Assembly (NCBI RefSeq): GCF_018691265.1
Contig: NW_024881283.1
Coordinates: 8,985,731-9,049,730 of the forward strand
Direction of reading: 5' to 3'
DNA from: Tyto alba
Taxonomy: Eukaryota > Chordata > Aves > Strigiformes > Tytonidae
Length of the DNA stretch: 64,000 nucleotides
The notes beneath the pieces were generated by a model. The model saw only the letters and a program-made list of their open reading frames with translations, did not search any database and was not told the DNA's origin. Positions 11,221-24,330 of this stretch are shown here, one piece after another. The position numbers and the translations under genes are program-made. The stretch's first letter is position 1, and the number at the start of each line of letters is the position of its first letter.

Positions 11221-12520
11221 TCGGGGGGGGGGGGGTGGTGTCACAGTGCGCGTGGAGCAGGGAAGGGACCTCTCCACCACGTATGATTCCCAGGGGCTCC
11301 GTCCTTCCTTCTGCCCGCCCAGCAGCACAGAGAAGAGGTGCCCCTGCAGCCAGGCGCGCTGCGCGCCCCGAGCCCGGGGTGATGGCCACGGGGCCCCCCC
11401 CCCCCCCCCAATTTGATGACGGGTGGCCGTGGAGCCCCTGTCCCCCCCTCCTGCCATGGGACGGCGGGACCTGGCGCAGCGCGTGGGGTGCCTCCGTGGG
11501 CTCTGTGCCTGCCCTGCCCCGTGACCGTGGCGGGGATCGTTTCATGCCTCGCCCCCCTCCTGCCCTTTTCCTGCTGTTTTTCCCCAGCGAGACTCATCGC
11601 GCCGGGGGCAGGGACTGTCACCTCCCCCGTGCCCAGCCACCGTGCAGCCACGCTCACGGCTGCGACCGCTGGGATGGACCTGATAAAGAATCATAATCGC
11701 TACCCAGTCCTTTGACATAAAAGCGGAAAGCGCTTGTCCTAATTACGCTGCCGTGAAAGAGATGGGCTCAGGCGTTTCTGGGCTGCTCGGGGAACTCGAC
11801 GAAGCATCAGCGCGCACAGCGGAGGGAGGCAGGAGGGGGAATGACGGAGCGACGGGGGCAGACGGAGCACTGATACATTCGGCTGCCTCTTCAACCCGGC
11901 TGACAAGCAGAGGCGCTGGCAGTCGTCGTGACAGCACCCGGCGATCGCCGGGCCGGGGACCCCGGCGGTGGCGACGGTCCCACCCCCATCATCCTCTTCA
12001 TCGAGGGGCCCGGAGACCCGGCAGCAAGGTGCGTGCCTGGGGAAGGTCACCGGGACGGGACGGGGGGCTCTCCCCTCCCGGAGCAGCTCCTGCCCGGGGT
12101 TGAGCACCCCCAAGGGCTGCCGTTTCCCAGCCCTCTCCCCCCGGGTCCATCTGATTTCCCTCCTCTCCCCGCAGCAGGGGCAGACACGGCCAAAATGAAG
12201 CTTTTTGCTCGGCTCCGAGCCCTGGGGCTGCAGGGCACGCACGGGGCTGGTGGGGCTGCTGCTCCAGCGGCGATAAGTCACCAGTGCAAAAGGCCCATCG
12301 GTGCTGTTGGTAACCACCGGCACCTCCCGAGCCAAACGTGGACGGGGTCATCAACAGCAGCGTGGTCACCCCTGGGAACCCATCTCAGCTGGGCTGACAC
12401 TCCAAACCTCTTCAGCCCCAGGCACCGTTGGCCAGCAGAGACCCCCCCCGCGAGGGTGCCGACCACCTTTGGGGACCTGATGTCATTTATGTGACAACGT
12501 TCTGGGCGAGAGGAGAGAAG
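11221..12520. other. GC-rich intergenic block with G and C homopolymers
   Basis: It holds G(13) at 11,223-11,235 and C(16) at 11,394-11,409. A CpG-dense patch from about 11,790 to 12,130 could be a CpG island. Long open frames on both strands follow from the high GC and low stop-codon density; none has a recognisable domain. Confidence 0.5.
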
Positions 12521-15500
12521 GGAGAATGCAGAGGGATTAATTTTCAGCTCCCCTGATGCCTACGGGGCTTTGGTGCCCGTCACAGCAGTTATTAATGAGA
12601 GATTATTGCTGGCAGATTGCACAACTTGGGGGACAGTGACACAGCACAGCCACTCGCGCTGCGGCTGCTAAGACAGCTCGGGTCACCGTTTGCAAGAAAA
12701 AAAAAATAAAATAAAATAAAGGAAAAAAGGAATTAATCAGCATCTTGCTGTAGCATGTGGCAGGGAGCACGGGAACTGGGGCTGGCTCAAAGAAAGGCCC
12801 ACATATGTTCTCCAGTTTGGAGAACACAGCTTTGCTCTTCATCATGATTTGCTTTCACATACAGAAAATAAAACTAAATTCAACACCCCTTATCTTAGAG
12901 GCAGACGGGTTTTTCTATCACACTCTACTTGTGAATTCTCTGGGAGTTTATGCCTTTTAATAGCTTTATCTACCAGCTCCTTAGCGAAAGTCAGCTCTGG
13001 GTGTTCATTCTCTCCCTCAAGTCCGTTCTCAGACGGATTTTGGCTGCAGCACCTTGGTGCCAATTAAACAATAAGAGATCCCCACGCAACCTCAGCCCCG
13101 CTCTGAGCACACGGGTTGGCACCTCGGAGCCACCCCCCCCTCGCCCCCCCCCCAGCATCTCTCACCCAGGAACGGGGGGAGCAGAGAAGGGGTAATTTGT
13201 CGGATGCTCCAGCACGGCCACCGCTTCCGCGGAAGGGCTGGATCTGGCTCTGGCAAGGTGGAAGGACAGCAGCTGTGTGCCCTTAGCACGGAAAAACCTC
13301 TTTAAATCTAAAAGTTTCTGCAAACTGCAGCTTCTCACCGTTTAAGCGGCAAATACCCCAGAGCCCCTCATCCCTGTGACCTCGCTCAGCATCTTCTAAG
13401 GGCAGCCAGAAGCAGGATTTGGCCTAAAATATAAAATTGTGTAACCTAATGGTGCACATTATATTGTGATTGCTTAATTCAGTGGTGACTCTCATCTGAT
13501 TTGGATAAAGTCAAGGGTAAAATTTTCATTAGATTACCTGAGGAGAAGTAGGTGTTCTCATTCGCAACAAACTTCTATTTCTTTATTTCATTTTGCACGT
13601 TAATACACCTATTGCCTTATCTTTACACTGCAAATGAGCGCAGCCGTTCCTCAATTCTTTTTGTTAATTTTTAATAGAAGCCTACAGCAGCCTGCTATGA
13701 GGAAGCAGGCAGCATGTGGGTTGTTGGCTTTGCCTGATTTATTATGTTATGCCCTGCCCAGCTTCAAATCCTCTGTATATCATAGTGTGATCCATAAATC
13801 TGCTAGCAATTGTGGTTATTCGGTGTGTCAAGCTTCTGCTCTTGCTTTTCTTGCAAGCTTTCAGGAGCTAGCATACGTGGGGTGTTGTTATTCCTCCATC
13901 TCTCCTTCTCAGCATTGCTGCTGGAGTTATTTATTGCTCTCAGTTCAGGGTAATTGCCAGAAAATGAAGTTCTGTCTGTTTTTGCCAAAAGGAAGAAAGA
14001 ATAAGGGATTTAGCAGAAAGCCCTGTTTGCTGCACGGTGCGATAGCTGACTCCTCCAAAAGTCCTGATCAGATAGCTGTCCAGATAAAATAGAGTCTGCT
14101 CTCCCCCTAATGAAGCCTCTATGCATTCCTAGTTTGAGCAGTTGCTCATTCGCAATTTGATTTAAAAGAAACCCAAAGCTATTCAGGATTTCAGGCAATC
14201 ACGAATTTCCAGCTCGCTCATATACACAGCCCGGGTTGGTTAATGGGTTTCAAGAGAACGAGCTTTGTTAGAAGCTCCTTCGCGCTCCGTATCTGGCTGA
14301 ACTCCACCTCCAGAAGCGCGGCTGTGCGCCGGGCCTGATCCTGCTCTCCCCTACCCCACTCACCCTGGGCTGCCTATTAAGCACTGCCCTTCACCCCAAC
14401 AGAAACCATTTCTCTCTCATCTCCTCTTTGAAAAGAAAGACGTGCCCAAGGCAGAAACACTCTCAGAGATGCTCAGACTCTCTCCACGGCTTTGCACAAG
14501 CGCCCGGCTATCTCCATCCTTCAGCATCCCTTGCTATAAACCCCAGCAACTCTGCTGCTAAACCAGCTCTCTATAAATCACTCCACAACCCAGAGGAGGA
14601 GCAGGGCTGCAGAATATAAGCATTCAAGTGCTGCCTACCCTGTCCCCAGCGCAGTAAATGCCCCTCTGCACTAAGGGGCCTGACCCATGGCTATGGGGTG
14701 CTGGGGATGGGGAGCCTGGGGCTTTGCTCTCTCCAGCTCAACCAAGGCAGCTGCCAAGGGAGCAGCAACACGGGGGGAGGCTGGATGTGGAAGCACAAGA
14801 CTTAAGTCTCCTGCTGATGTGTATCTTCCCTCCGGGTAATGTTTTTCTGACAAAAAAGCAGAGTCTCAGATGTAGGTATTTCTATTTAGAGTTGGGGTGA
14901 GGGGGTAGATACGTTTTGCATAAAGCTTTTCCCTCTTGGAGGTGTGGGGTTGGAGTTTTTATTCTTAAGCACCGCGAATAAGTTGACAGAAAGAAGATAC
15001 AAAGCAAATAAATTGCTGAGGCCCTTTCCTGTGGCGCAGCGGGACTGGAGTAACCGGGGATGGAGGGTGGACGTGGCTGGTCACAAACTGGGTGCCAAGG
15101 GACCGTCTGGGGGGACCCCCCGGGCACTGTGGCAGTTGCTGCATTGCCCAGGGACATGACACCCGATGAGGAGCTGGAGGTTCTTTGTCCTCAGCCCTCC
15201 CCACTGCCCCAGGATCCCCGACACCCAGCCTGCCCTCTCCCTTTCGGCCCCAAGTGCTCTGAAGAAGGGTTGACTTTTCAAAGTTTGTCCCTCCTGGTTC
15301 TGGTCCAGGTCCCACCGAGGGGACTGTTCTTAGCTACCCCCCTGCAGCTGCTTTTCTACCTCACTCCTGCAGTGGGGTAATGGCCTTCCTCTGCTAAAAA
15401 CAAATTAGATTTTCTTGTCGAGAGCTAAATTGCAGGACTTTTTTACCAGTAGATCAAAGGGCTTGTGTTATTCCCTGTTTTGAAGTGCTCTGTACAGCTG

Positions 15501-17689
15501 GATGACAGCACAAGGAATTCACCGCTCCCTGCATAGTGCCTATTCACCCACCAAGGGGGGTTTTATGCTGATGCCTCTGATCAGAAATGAACTTCTCCCA
15601 GGGGGACTATTGCAGAGATGCTAAGATGCTATTAGAACATCACCTTCTCTGTCCTTTAATTTGCAGAGAGAACTAACAGAGGGGAAAATCAGCTGGTACA
15701 GTGGAAAAGACCCCAAAGTTAGCTGCCAGTGGCTGTAAATATAAGATGATGCTGCGGGAAGTCTCCCAGTATTAAGCACAAGTCCCTGAAATGTGCTACT
15801 GCTTGGCAGTTTTCAGATTATTTATGGCCTTTTATGCAGAACAAACCTGCCTGCCTCCACAGGCTTCCCCGTCAGCTGGCTGGCAAACAAGCTGACATGA
15901 AAAGCTTTATGAATAACACATAGAAACAGAAAATAAGATAGATAATACAAGGTAGAAGGGAAGAGAGAGCCACCATTTAAATAATTCTGCTGTATTGCCA
16001 CCTGTCATAAATTATTGAGAAAGGCACGCAGGCCAAGGTGAAGCTGGGGCACGTCTCAGGGGATGACTTGCTCAGTGGGAGTGATCTGCAGCCTCAAACC
16101 CTCTTGGGATCGCTCTGGCAATCTGCCTTGGCTGATCTGAAGTCATCTTTGGACTTAGTCTTAAGTAAAGGCATCTACTTCTGGAGGCAGATCGTCTGCT
16201 CTGCGGTGCTGGTGGGAAGTGAAAGGTCAGCATCTCCCACCTTTCCAACCCTTCCAAACACCCTCTTGCACGTGCTTCTCCCACCTCATGCTGTGACTCG
16301 GAGCGCATCTGGGAGCTGCACAGAGCCAAACCTCTCCCTTCTCTTTCCAGCACCTTCTTTCTTCCTCTTTTTATATCCACTGCCTTCAAAAAAAATCTCC
16401 TGGAATCCCTTCATCACTAAATCTGGGGAAATAACCAGGCTACCAGGAACAAATTCCCTCAAACCAGATGTTGAACAAGACCCCCCTGAGAACAGCCACT
16501 TACGTAAGATTTCTCTATATGCAATATTAAAAGCGATTTTAGTAAGGGAACTATGTAAATCCGGTGTGAAAGGGGCAGTGGGCGTGTTTGCCACTCCTCC
16601 CTCCCCGATGAAAGCAAAACGAGCTCTACATCCCAGGCCTTGTTCGCTCAGTGACAGCGAGTGCAGCTCAAAGCAGGAGCATCCTCCTTGTGTCCTTGTC
16701 ACCGCCGCCGAGCCAGGCACCACCGCCTCCAGGCAGCCCTTAAATGACCACAGACATGCTTTTTAAGATGACATGGAAAAATATCCCCTCCAGCTTGTTC
16801 TCCCCTGCCCTAATTCTCCCCTTCTGAGTGGGAATATGACACTATATTTTCCTCTCCCTGGGTTGAAGCCATCAGCTGTGCCGGATTCAGGAAGGTAAGG
16901 CGCCTTTTTCTGCCATCGTGTGCTATCTTTGCCACCCTGTTGCACTTCAGTGTTGTCCCTGTGCGGCTCAGCAGACCCACAGCAGAACTCTGAGAAGTAT
17001 TTTGCCACGAGACAGGGAAAGAGGCAGCATTTCAGCGTGGAGGAAACCCGTGAGGTCCTCCTGAAAGCAGTTTTTCTTGAAAGCCCATGAAAGAGTCGGT
17101 GGGCAGATAAGACTCTGCGTGCATTGGAGGTCAGGAGCTCAGCATCCTTTGGAAGCGCACCTGCCAGCCTCCTTCTGCACAACATGTTCCTTCATCTGTG
17201 GGTCTTGGCTGCTTTGAGGAGTCCAGGGACGCATGGGGAGAGGTTACCCACACACTTAAGCACTGATATATGCAGAAAGCAGCAGCTACAGGGGACTTAA
17301 ATGCTCCCTGCGACAAGTAACACCACCTAGCCAAGAGCACGTCTGCAGTGACGCCTCCTGCATTCCCACGTGCTGTTAAACCCCACGTCCTTGCCTTGGT
17401 CGAGGACACAGTTCAGCAGGGCAGTTAACACTGAGGTTACAGTCATTCCTCACACCTCGCATCCCAGGGCTGATCTTGGCCAGCATCCTAAAACGTTTTA
17501 AGCTAATGGGGGAAACTGAGGCAGCAGTGGCTCATTATCCAGCGGTGGAGCAGGGCTGAGCCTGCCTGGTCCCAAAGCCCAGTCCCGTCCTCTAACCAAC
17601 ACAAACCACCAACCTGTTTGTCCAAAGCATATGCTGTCCTCATGACCAAAGCAGAGAGAATTATTGTGCCTACTATCAAAAAAAGCATC
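12521..17689. other. Intergenic DNA, no gene supported
   Basis: It contains an (AAATA)-like tract (12,700-12,722) and C runs near 13,133-13,152. The segment 13,430-14,210 is AT-rich and unique, and may be conserved. The longest plus-strand open frame in the window (about 16,040-16,766) is here, but it starts at GTG and shows no domain or exon structure. Confidence 0.5.
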
Positions 17690-18030
17690 AGTACATTTTG
17701 TAAGGGATAATGTGATAGCTATAAATGTTGTCTTTCAGCAGAAACTGCTACAGAATACAGTTATGGGCTGGCTACCGCAAACCATGCCTGCACTGCAATT
17801 CGTTAACATTGTTGATTTTTAACCCCCCTAAGCATATGTTGCAATTTGATTACATCCAAGTAAATCTGTTTGTCAAACATTAATAGCCTCCTTCCATTCT
17901 ATTACTCTTTTTCTACCAGCACAGCTATCGCATATAAATATTTCAAATCATCTCACTCAATAAAGCCAGTCCAAGGGCATTACGACCTGATGATTTCAGA
18001 TTGTTATTGACATATTTATTGAAGGCCGTT
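17690..18030. promoter_or_regulatory. Candidate conserved noncoding element
   Basis: A unique AT-rich stretch with TTAAC, ATTAATA and ATAAATATTT sites and no repeat signature, between more GC-rich flanks. It has the look of a vertebrate enhancer-type element. Conservation cannot be measured here. Confidence 0.25.
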
Positions 18031-20400
18031 GTGTTGGCAGGGTGCTAGCCAGTGCATGAATAAGGATGCAGTTAGCAAGCAAAGGGAGGGAAGCCAAGCA
18101 CAACAGCCCAGAGAAAAAGGGTGTCGTGCTCTGTTGGTCCAGCACTTGTAATCAGTGATATACTCCTCTGCTTGTATTAATGATGTGAATATAAACCCCC
18201 CCTGTCCTAGGGAATAACATCCTCTTCCTCCTTCCTGTCCCCATCAGCAATTAATGTCCCAGAGCCCCTTGGACTAGCGTGAGAGGGTTTTCAAGGAGAG
18301 GTTGAGACAGAGCTGGGATGTACCTGAGGGTTGCCATCTCTCACGATGCAGAATGTCGTGTTACATGCTGGGGATGGGCCTGGGTGGGATTCCTCTGCTC
18401 AAGGGGCTCAGCCCCAAGAATATAATTATTTTGTGATGCCTAATTTTGACTCCCAAGTGCTGAAGCTTTTTATATTGATATTTGGAATCTCAGCTGAAAT
18501 ATTTCTCTTACCAAAGAAAGAATTCCAGCAGTCTCCCTGCTGCTTTATCTCCTCTGCTAAGATTCACCAGTGGCTGCTTAATCTGCACTGACCAAGGCCA
18601 TGGAGACAGAACCAGCTTCTGCTCGTTGGCTTGCCTGGATGGTGTTGGATGTCCCACAGGTGGACATGCGAGACCTGAAAGGGAAACTGCCTGCACACCC
18701 ACCAGAGAGCTGGAAAGGTACCTGGTTTCTGCGGTGAAGGTGGTCACTGGTCCCAGTATGACGTGTCCTGAAAGCTGGCTGGAGCAGAAGCTGTGACGAG
18801 TCGGTGTCACCCTTTGCGCCTTCAGGTGGAAAACAACTCACCTTAAACCCCTTAGCCTCTGCCTAAGCAAGCAGAACTGGATTCATCCCCAGGCTACGGC
18901 AGCACTGGTGTGGACGGCGTGGATTGCTGACCTTGTCCCCAACCAGGTGACAGCCCCGAGGCCACCAAAAGAGACGGGTCCCTCCTGGGGACAGCAGCGT
19001 GCTTTCGCTCCAGGCTGCTGGCAACCGCTGCTTGCTCCGTGGGGATGCTCACCTCTGGTACCACAGAGACTGTGGCTGAGCCCAAAGTCCTTCTCAGAGC
19101 TTTAGGCTGGCTTATAAGCACCCGCGCTTCATCTCTGTCTTTCCTGATGCTGAATCAAACTGCCAAAGGGGCTGGGCTGGGGCTGGGCACCCCTGCGGGT
19201 GGGGGTGAGGGCTTGCTCTTTCTAACCAGATAACAAAAGGGTTATGAAATAATTAAAGGGATTAATGAAATAATCAACTCAAATATGGCCCATCTGGCGG
19301 AGGATAGGAGCCAACACACAGAGTCATAGCTACTGTAGAGTCCCAAGCCCTGGCTCCAGCCATAGCCACAAGCAGCTGCTTCGGGTGCCGGTAAAAAAAT
19401 AAAATCCCTGCAGGAGTTAGTTACAGGCTGTAACTCAGGGAGAGGAAGGAATGGCTCCCAGGTTGGATGGGTCTAGAAGGGAGGGGGTTTTCTCAAGCAC
19501 AATGTTCCCCGCTTCTCTAGAGAGGCGGTAGAATGAGGGAAACACCAAAGAGTCATCCAGCTTGTTGTACTGGCTGTTTCCTAAGAACAGAAGCCGCGCG
19601 TTTCGTCTGTCCCCTCTTGCCTCATCTCCGGCGCTGGCGGCAGCCGCTCGCGGCCGGGCAGATGCAGCGACAGAGCATCACACCAGTTCAGAGGAATTTG
19701 TGGCTTAAAACGAGTTTTACCACGTGTGAAGGCTGTTCCTTACCATGTGCACATGTCTGCCTGCTCGCTCTGGGATGAAAGCCGCCAGCCGTGTCCGACC
19801 ATCCGCTCCTGGCTCCAGGCTCTCGAGAAGGGGCCCCAGACCCGGGCCAGGAGCCAGGACCTGGCACTCTGCTCCTGCAGCCGCCGGCTCCGTCTGGAGG
19901 CCGGGCTGTGGATCAAAGATCCGCACGTGCCTGCAGGTCCACCCGTGGATCAAAGCCGCCTTCCGCACCTCCAGGGCCGGTGCCGGGAGCAGACATCTGC
20001 CCAGCCCTGCCAGGAGGGACTCGCCTGGGAATGAGAGAAATATCTGGCTGCTCATCCCTCACCACCACCCGCTTGTTTTCCCGTTGCCTTTGATCAGATC
20101 TAGCGCTGTCACGTCATTTATTTCAGCCGCATCTCCTGGAGCCTGGTTTGTCCCTGTTTTCTACTGCAGCTTCCAGAGCTCCGAGCTCTCCAGGCTTGGA
20201 GAAGGGCTCTCTGCTGCCTGCGGAGAGGGTGGAGGCTGGGAGTTCAGGCTGTGCATGGTAGCCCCCCAAAAACACTTCAGTCGTCCACAGCTACCCCTAT
20301 CCTTTCTGCCAAGAGCCACCCAGAGCCTAATGTGGGTCTGCACGTGAAGAAATCTGCCCCCACTACGAACCGCATCTCAACAGCTGCACTTCCCAGTACC
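18031..20400. other. Intergenic DNA, nothing recognised
   Basis: Mixed composition. GC-rich between about 19,780 and 20,030, where the 11-base phrase GTGGATCAAAG occurs twice 40 bases apart. No gene, RNA gene or mobile element is recognised. Confidence 0.5.
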
Positions 20401-20650
20401 CCAGACCAGCTTCTTGTGCTTCATTAATTCATAGACTTTTTAACTTCTCTTTTTTCCCCTTCTAAAAGCTGCTGGAGCTTATCAAGAGATGAAAGATTGA
20501 AGGACATGCATAATTAATGGCCTGGCTTTATTTAAATAATTTAATTTTGCCATCACATCTGCATTCTTCAGGTATGGCTTTAATTGTTTAATTACAGAAG
20601 AGCGTGCAACAGTGCTTTGCCTGATTAACAGTTGAAAATTAAGGCTAGAT
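20401..20650. promoter_or_regulatory. Candidate enhancer with POU/homeodomain sites
   Basis: It contains TCATTAATTCAT, GCATAATTAAT (20,508-20,518), ATTTAAATAATTTAATT and GTTTAATTACAG within 200 bases. GCATAATTAAT matches the GCAT-plus-TAAT pattern bound by POU-III (Brn-2-like) factors. Function is inferred from motifs. Confidence 0.3.
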
Positions 20651-23600
20651 TGGAGTGGGGGGAGATGGCTGTGTCAATACAGTAATAAGAATATAAAGTA
20701 GTTTGATAAAAGAAGTGAAGAGTGTCTTCAGCTCGGCAAGTCTATCTACTTTAATAGTCCTATATCCCAGGAGGATTTCCTGCCCCTCAAGACAGCTTGA
20801 GGGGTCCCAGGGAATGAAGAAGTGCCCTTTGTAGGCTGAAATTCCTCCTGCACCCTGGGCAAGCAGAGTGATGCCCACCCTCTCCTCTCCCCTTACCAAG
20901 GGGGCAGCAGCCCCATGGGTCTGGGCAAACCTTGAGGCATCCCAAACAGAAAGGCTGACTTTGTCAAAAGTTCTGCAGAGATCTTGCTATCAGTGCTGAA
21001 TTTAGAGAGCAGAATTGAGGCTCTGGGATCAATAGAGGTTGAATTCTCTCATCACAAGCTGGTATTTTCAACTTCTAGAAAGGAAGGAAAAAAAAAAGTC
21101 CTGTGGTCAGTTCAGGCAAGTGCATTTGTCGGCAATTATCCAAAGACCAATATTGATGCCAGCTGCAAAAGACAGCTCTTCCCCTTGGCTCTGTTCCCAG
21201 CCCAGCATTGAGCAGAGCTACATCAAACTGGGATGGCAGCGGAGAAGAAACAAAAAGTAAAAAAACTACAGGCAGGGAAAAAAAAAAAAAAAGCATCTGA
21301 AACAATTTTCTGCACAGCCCCACCCCGGCATCCGGGGGTCTACAGCACACCCGGGGCTGTGGCTCCTTCTGCGCCGGGGCTTTCACTGACCCCAATCCTA
21401 CCTTTCCAAGCTTATCTTTGTTTTTCTCTGATGGTTTGGTGGTTTTGTTTTGTTAGTTTTTATCCTAGTGAGGATTTTTCAATAATAAAGGGAAGGCTAA
21501 CATGTAAATCTCGGAGCAAGGGAAGACCGGCGTAGGTTTGAAAAGAAAAAGCAACTATACCGCGGGTTTCAAGTTCTCTCTTCCAGCAGCTGGTCAAACC
21601 AGCCGGGAAAAGCTTTGGGAACAACCCAGATGTTATTTTCTGTGTTTCTTTTGGGGAGCAACCCTGAGTTTTCTGTGCAGTGGAACAGCCGCTTCCAGCA
21701 CGGAGGTGAAAGGATTTGTTCGTGGCCGTGGTGCTCCCCGGGAGCGAGGGGACCCGCTGGCGCAGAGGAGCTGGTTTACCCCCCGCAATTAACTGCCAGC
21801 TGCAAACGAGGATAGAGTTTCCTCATCAGTGCCGAGGAAAGCTGCTGCTGTCAGAGCCTGGCTGCCAAAGGCTACGGTCCCTGCCCAGGGTACGCACGTA
21901 GTCCTGGAATATTAAATGTAATGGTAAGATGATAATGATTATCTCACCTGTCTACAAGGGGAATAATTTTCTTTTTACTGGAATAGCGAAACCAGCTTTT
22001 TTTACACATCAATAGCACTTTACTGTCACACAGCATCTTAAATCCGAGCACTTTACACCTGTTTGGTTAATGAGGACACGGCGCTGCCAAGGCTGCCTGA
22101 AGGATTCCCCTGGGATCGTTCTGCCCACCACCGAAACGCAGCCTTTTGCTGTGATTTTCAACCCCCTCCGTGGGATTTTCATGTGCCGAATTCACAAATA
22201 AACCCCGGGCTCCTCCCCGCTCCAACAAACACCTGCACAGCGATGCTGAATTCCAGCTCTGTGTAACCCCCCAGCAGGTAAATGCTGCCTGTGCCCTCAG
22301 CCCCAGCCAGGCTGGGGGGGCTGCAGCTGTAGCTCACAGTGCAAGTATAAATGAAATGCCACTTTTTTTTTAATTATACTTTTTTTATCCCCCTCTTTTT
22401 TTTTTTGTCTTCCAAAGTCTGGAAAATGAATTATGTATTTCCCCCCCTAGCGCTGAACTATAAATTCTTCTTTTAGTGCTTGGAACATTTCTGAAGAAAA
22501 CAGGCACCCTGGCTGCTGTGCCCCTCCTCCCTCCGAGATGCAAAACCTCGGTTAAATAATACAAAAATATGCCATACTTGGGTTTTTCATTTAGGTGCAG
22601 ATTTACTGTGGTTGCTGCTCATCTAACAGCCCCCTGTGCTGCATTTTATATCACTCATCCGTTCTGACAAGGATGGGAGGAATTTGTACAATCTCAGCAT
22701 CTTCCCAGGAAATAAAACCAAGTGTGTTTATCCCACGGCCCTGGTGTAGCTCAAGGAGACGCAGCACAACCCACCACAACTCAAGTCTCGGGAACAGCTT
22801 CTGACTTTGCTCCCAGCTCTCTGCATCCCTTCAGCAAATCCTTCACGCTCCTCACTTTCCCAGCCTCCCAGAAAACTCTAGTAACTTTTCTAAAGGACTT
22901 TAACTGCCCCCAGCTCCCCAAAACCATGGCTTTGATGGCTCTTTACAGTCAGTTTTTCTATACCAACCTTTTCTGAAGTTTCCAAATCCCCCACAGCCAA
23001 GAGCATCTGAAAGCCCAGGTGCAAAACCCCAGGCAGTTACAGAACTTGAGAAAGCTATCGAGCACGTTAAACCCATGCCCCGTTTTCCCAGTTTTACCAG
23101 GCTGAGTCGTAAACAAAAGACCTGATGTCCAGGGGAGCTGAATCCCATAGCTCCCACCGCCTCTGAAAGAGTGAAAACGCCTGGCTGAGCTCTGGATCTT
23201 ATGGTGGAGCAGCATTACCCGGATTTTATGCATCTTTGACAGCCAAGGTCACCTCACCGTCCTGCCAGGGAACCCGGGAGGATGAGAAAGGCCGATTTGT
23301 GGCAGCCGTCCCACAGCTACTATGTGATCTCCATCTCTATTGTTACAGTCCCAGCAGACTGAGGATTATTCCCCGTCTCAGAAAGCCCTTTATTTTAGTA
23401 GTATTATTATTATTTTATTGCTATCACCATGCCAGAAAAGCCGATTGTTTCCAACCTTTAGGAGACAAGCCAAAGAAGGCAGCTGAGCAGTTTTCTGTAG
23501 GACAGCCAGCTGTGATAACGCAATGAGGAAGGTTTTGAGCTCAGAGACTTGGCAATTTAGCCCTTCGGTGGGGTTGTCTTGCTGGAAGCGACACGTTGGG

Positions 23601-24330
23601 GCAGAACCACCTCACCTGGGAAAGGCAGCGGGCAGAGCCTGGGGCTGGATGCTCGGGCTGGCAAGGGGAGAGAGAAGTGTCTCAGGAACCAGACTGTCAG
23701 CGCAGAGACCGGTGCTTCACCCACAGCACCCATCAGCTTGACAAGAACGGAGTCACACCGAGCCGGGAGCCAGCACCCACGGTGGTGGAGGTGGAAAAAC
23801 TTGTGTGTCAACTGGGAAACTCAATGGGCCAGGCTAAACACTCGGCAGCGGGACAAGCAGCAAGCCCCATCACTGTTTCCCAGCACATAATAATTTGTTA
23901 TCCTGGTCTTGACATGCATTTTCAGGAACAGCCATTTGAATTGGGAATAAAACAAACCTTAACTCACTTTGACTATTTGGAACTACCAACGTGGACTTAC
24001 TGAATGTTTTCCAAACGTGGTGTGTCAGGGATACTCACAGTGGGGGTAGTTTTGCAGCGATGCAGTGTAAGGGCATGGAAACAGCACCCAGTGAATGTGC
24101 TCCATCCACAGCAAAGCACGTGTTTAACATAGAACCGGTAAGAAAACCTAGCAGAGAGTCAGACCTGGTCATGACTTAAATGTATTTGTCAACTCTTTTC
24201 AATAATGAAAGAATTAAAATTGCAGCCAGCTGCTGGGTATCCTCTTGAAAGAGCACAGGAGATAAATCAGCTGTAAGTTATTCCTTCTGAATTATTCCTC
24301 AGCTCTACTACCGCCTGAGCTGCGAACCGA
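20651..24330. other. Intergenic DNA, no gene seen
   Basis: It holds an A run (about 21,280-21,293) and T-rich tracts near 22,363-22,406. No conserved coding frame, RNA gene or complete mobile element was recognised. Confidence 0.5.

Noticed and set aside
11739..12494. Overlapping 188-198-codon frames on both strands
   Set aside because: High GC removes stop codons; there is no domain and no consistent start.
13634..14092. 152-codon plus-strand frame
   Set aside because: AT-rich unique DNA with no recognisable domain or splice context; regulatory conservation is the better guess.
16038..16766. Longest plus-strand open frame in the window (242 codons)
   Set aside because: It begins with GTG, shows no domain, lacks exon structure or a Kozak-like ATG, and overlaps long frames on the other strand.
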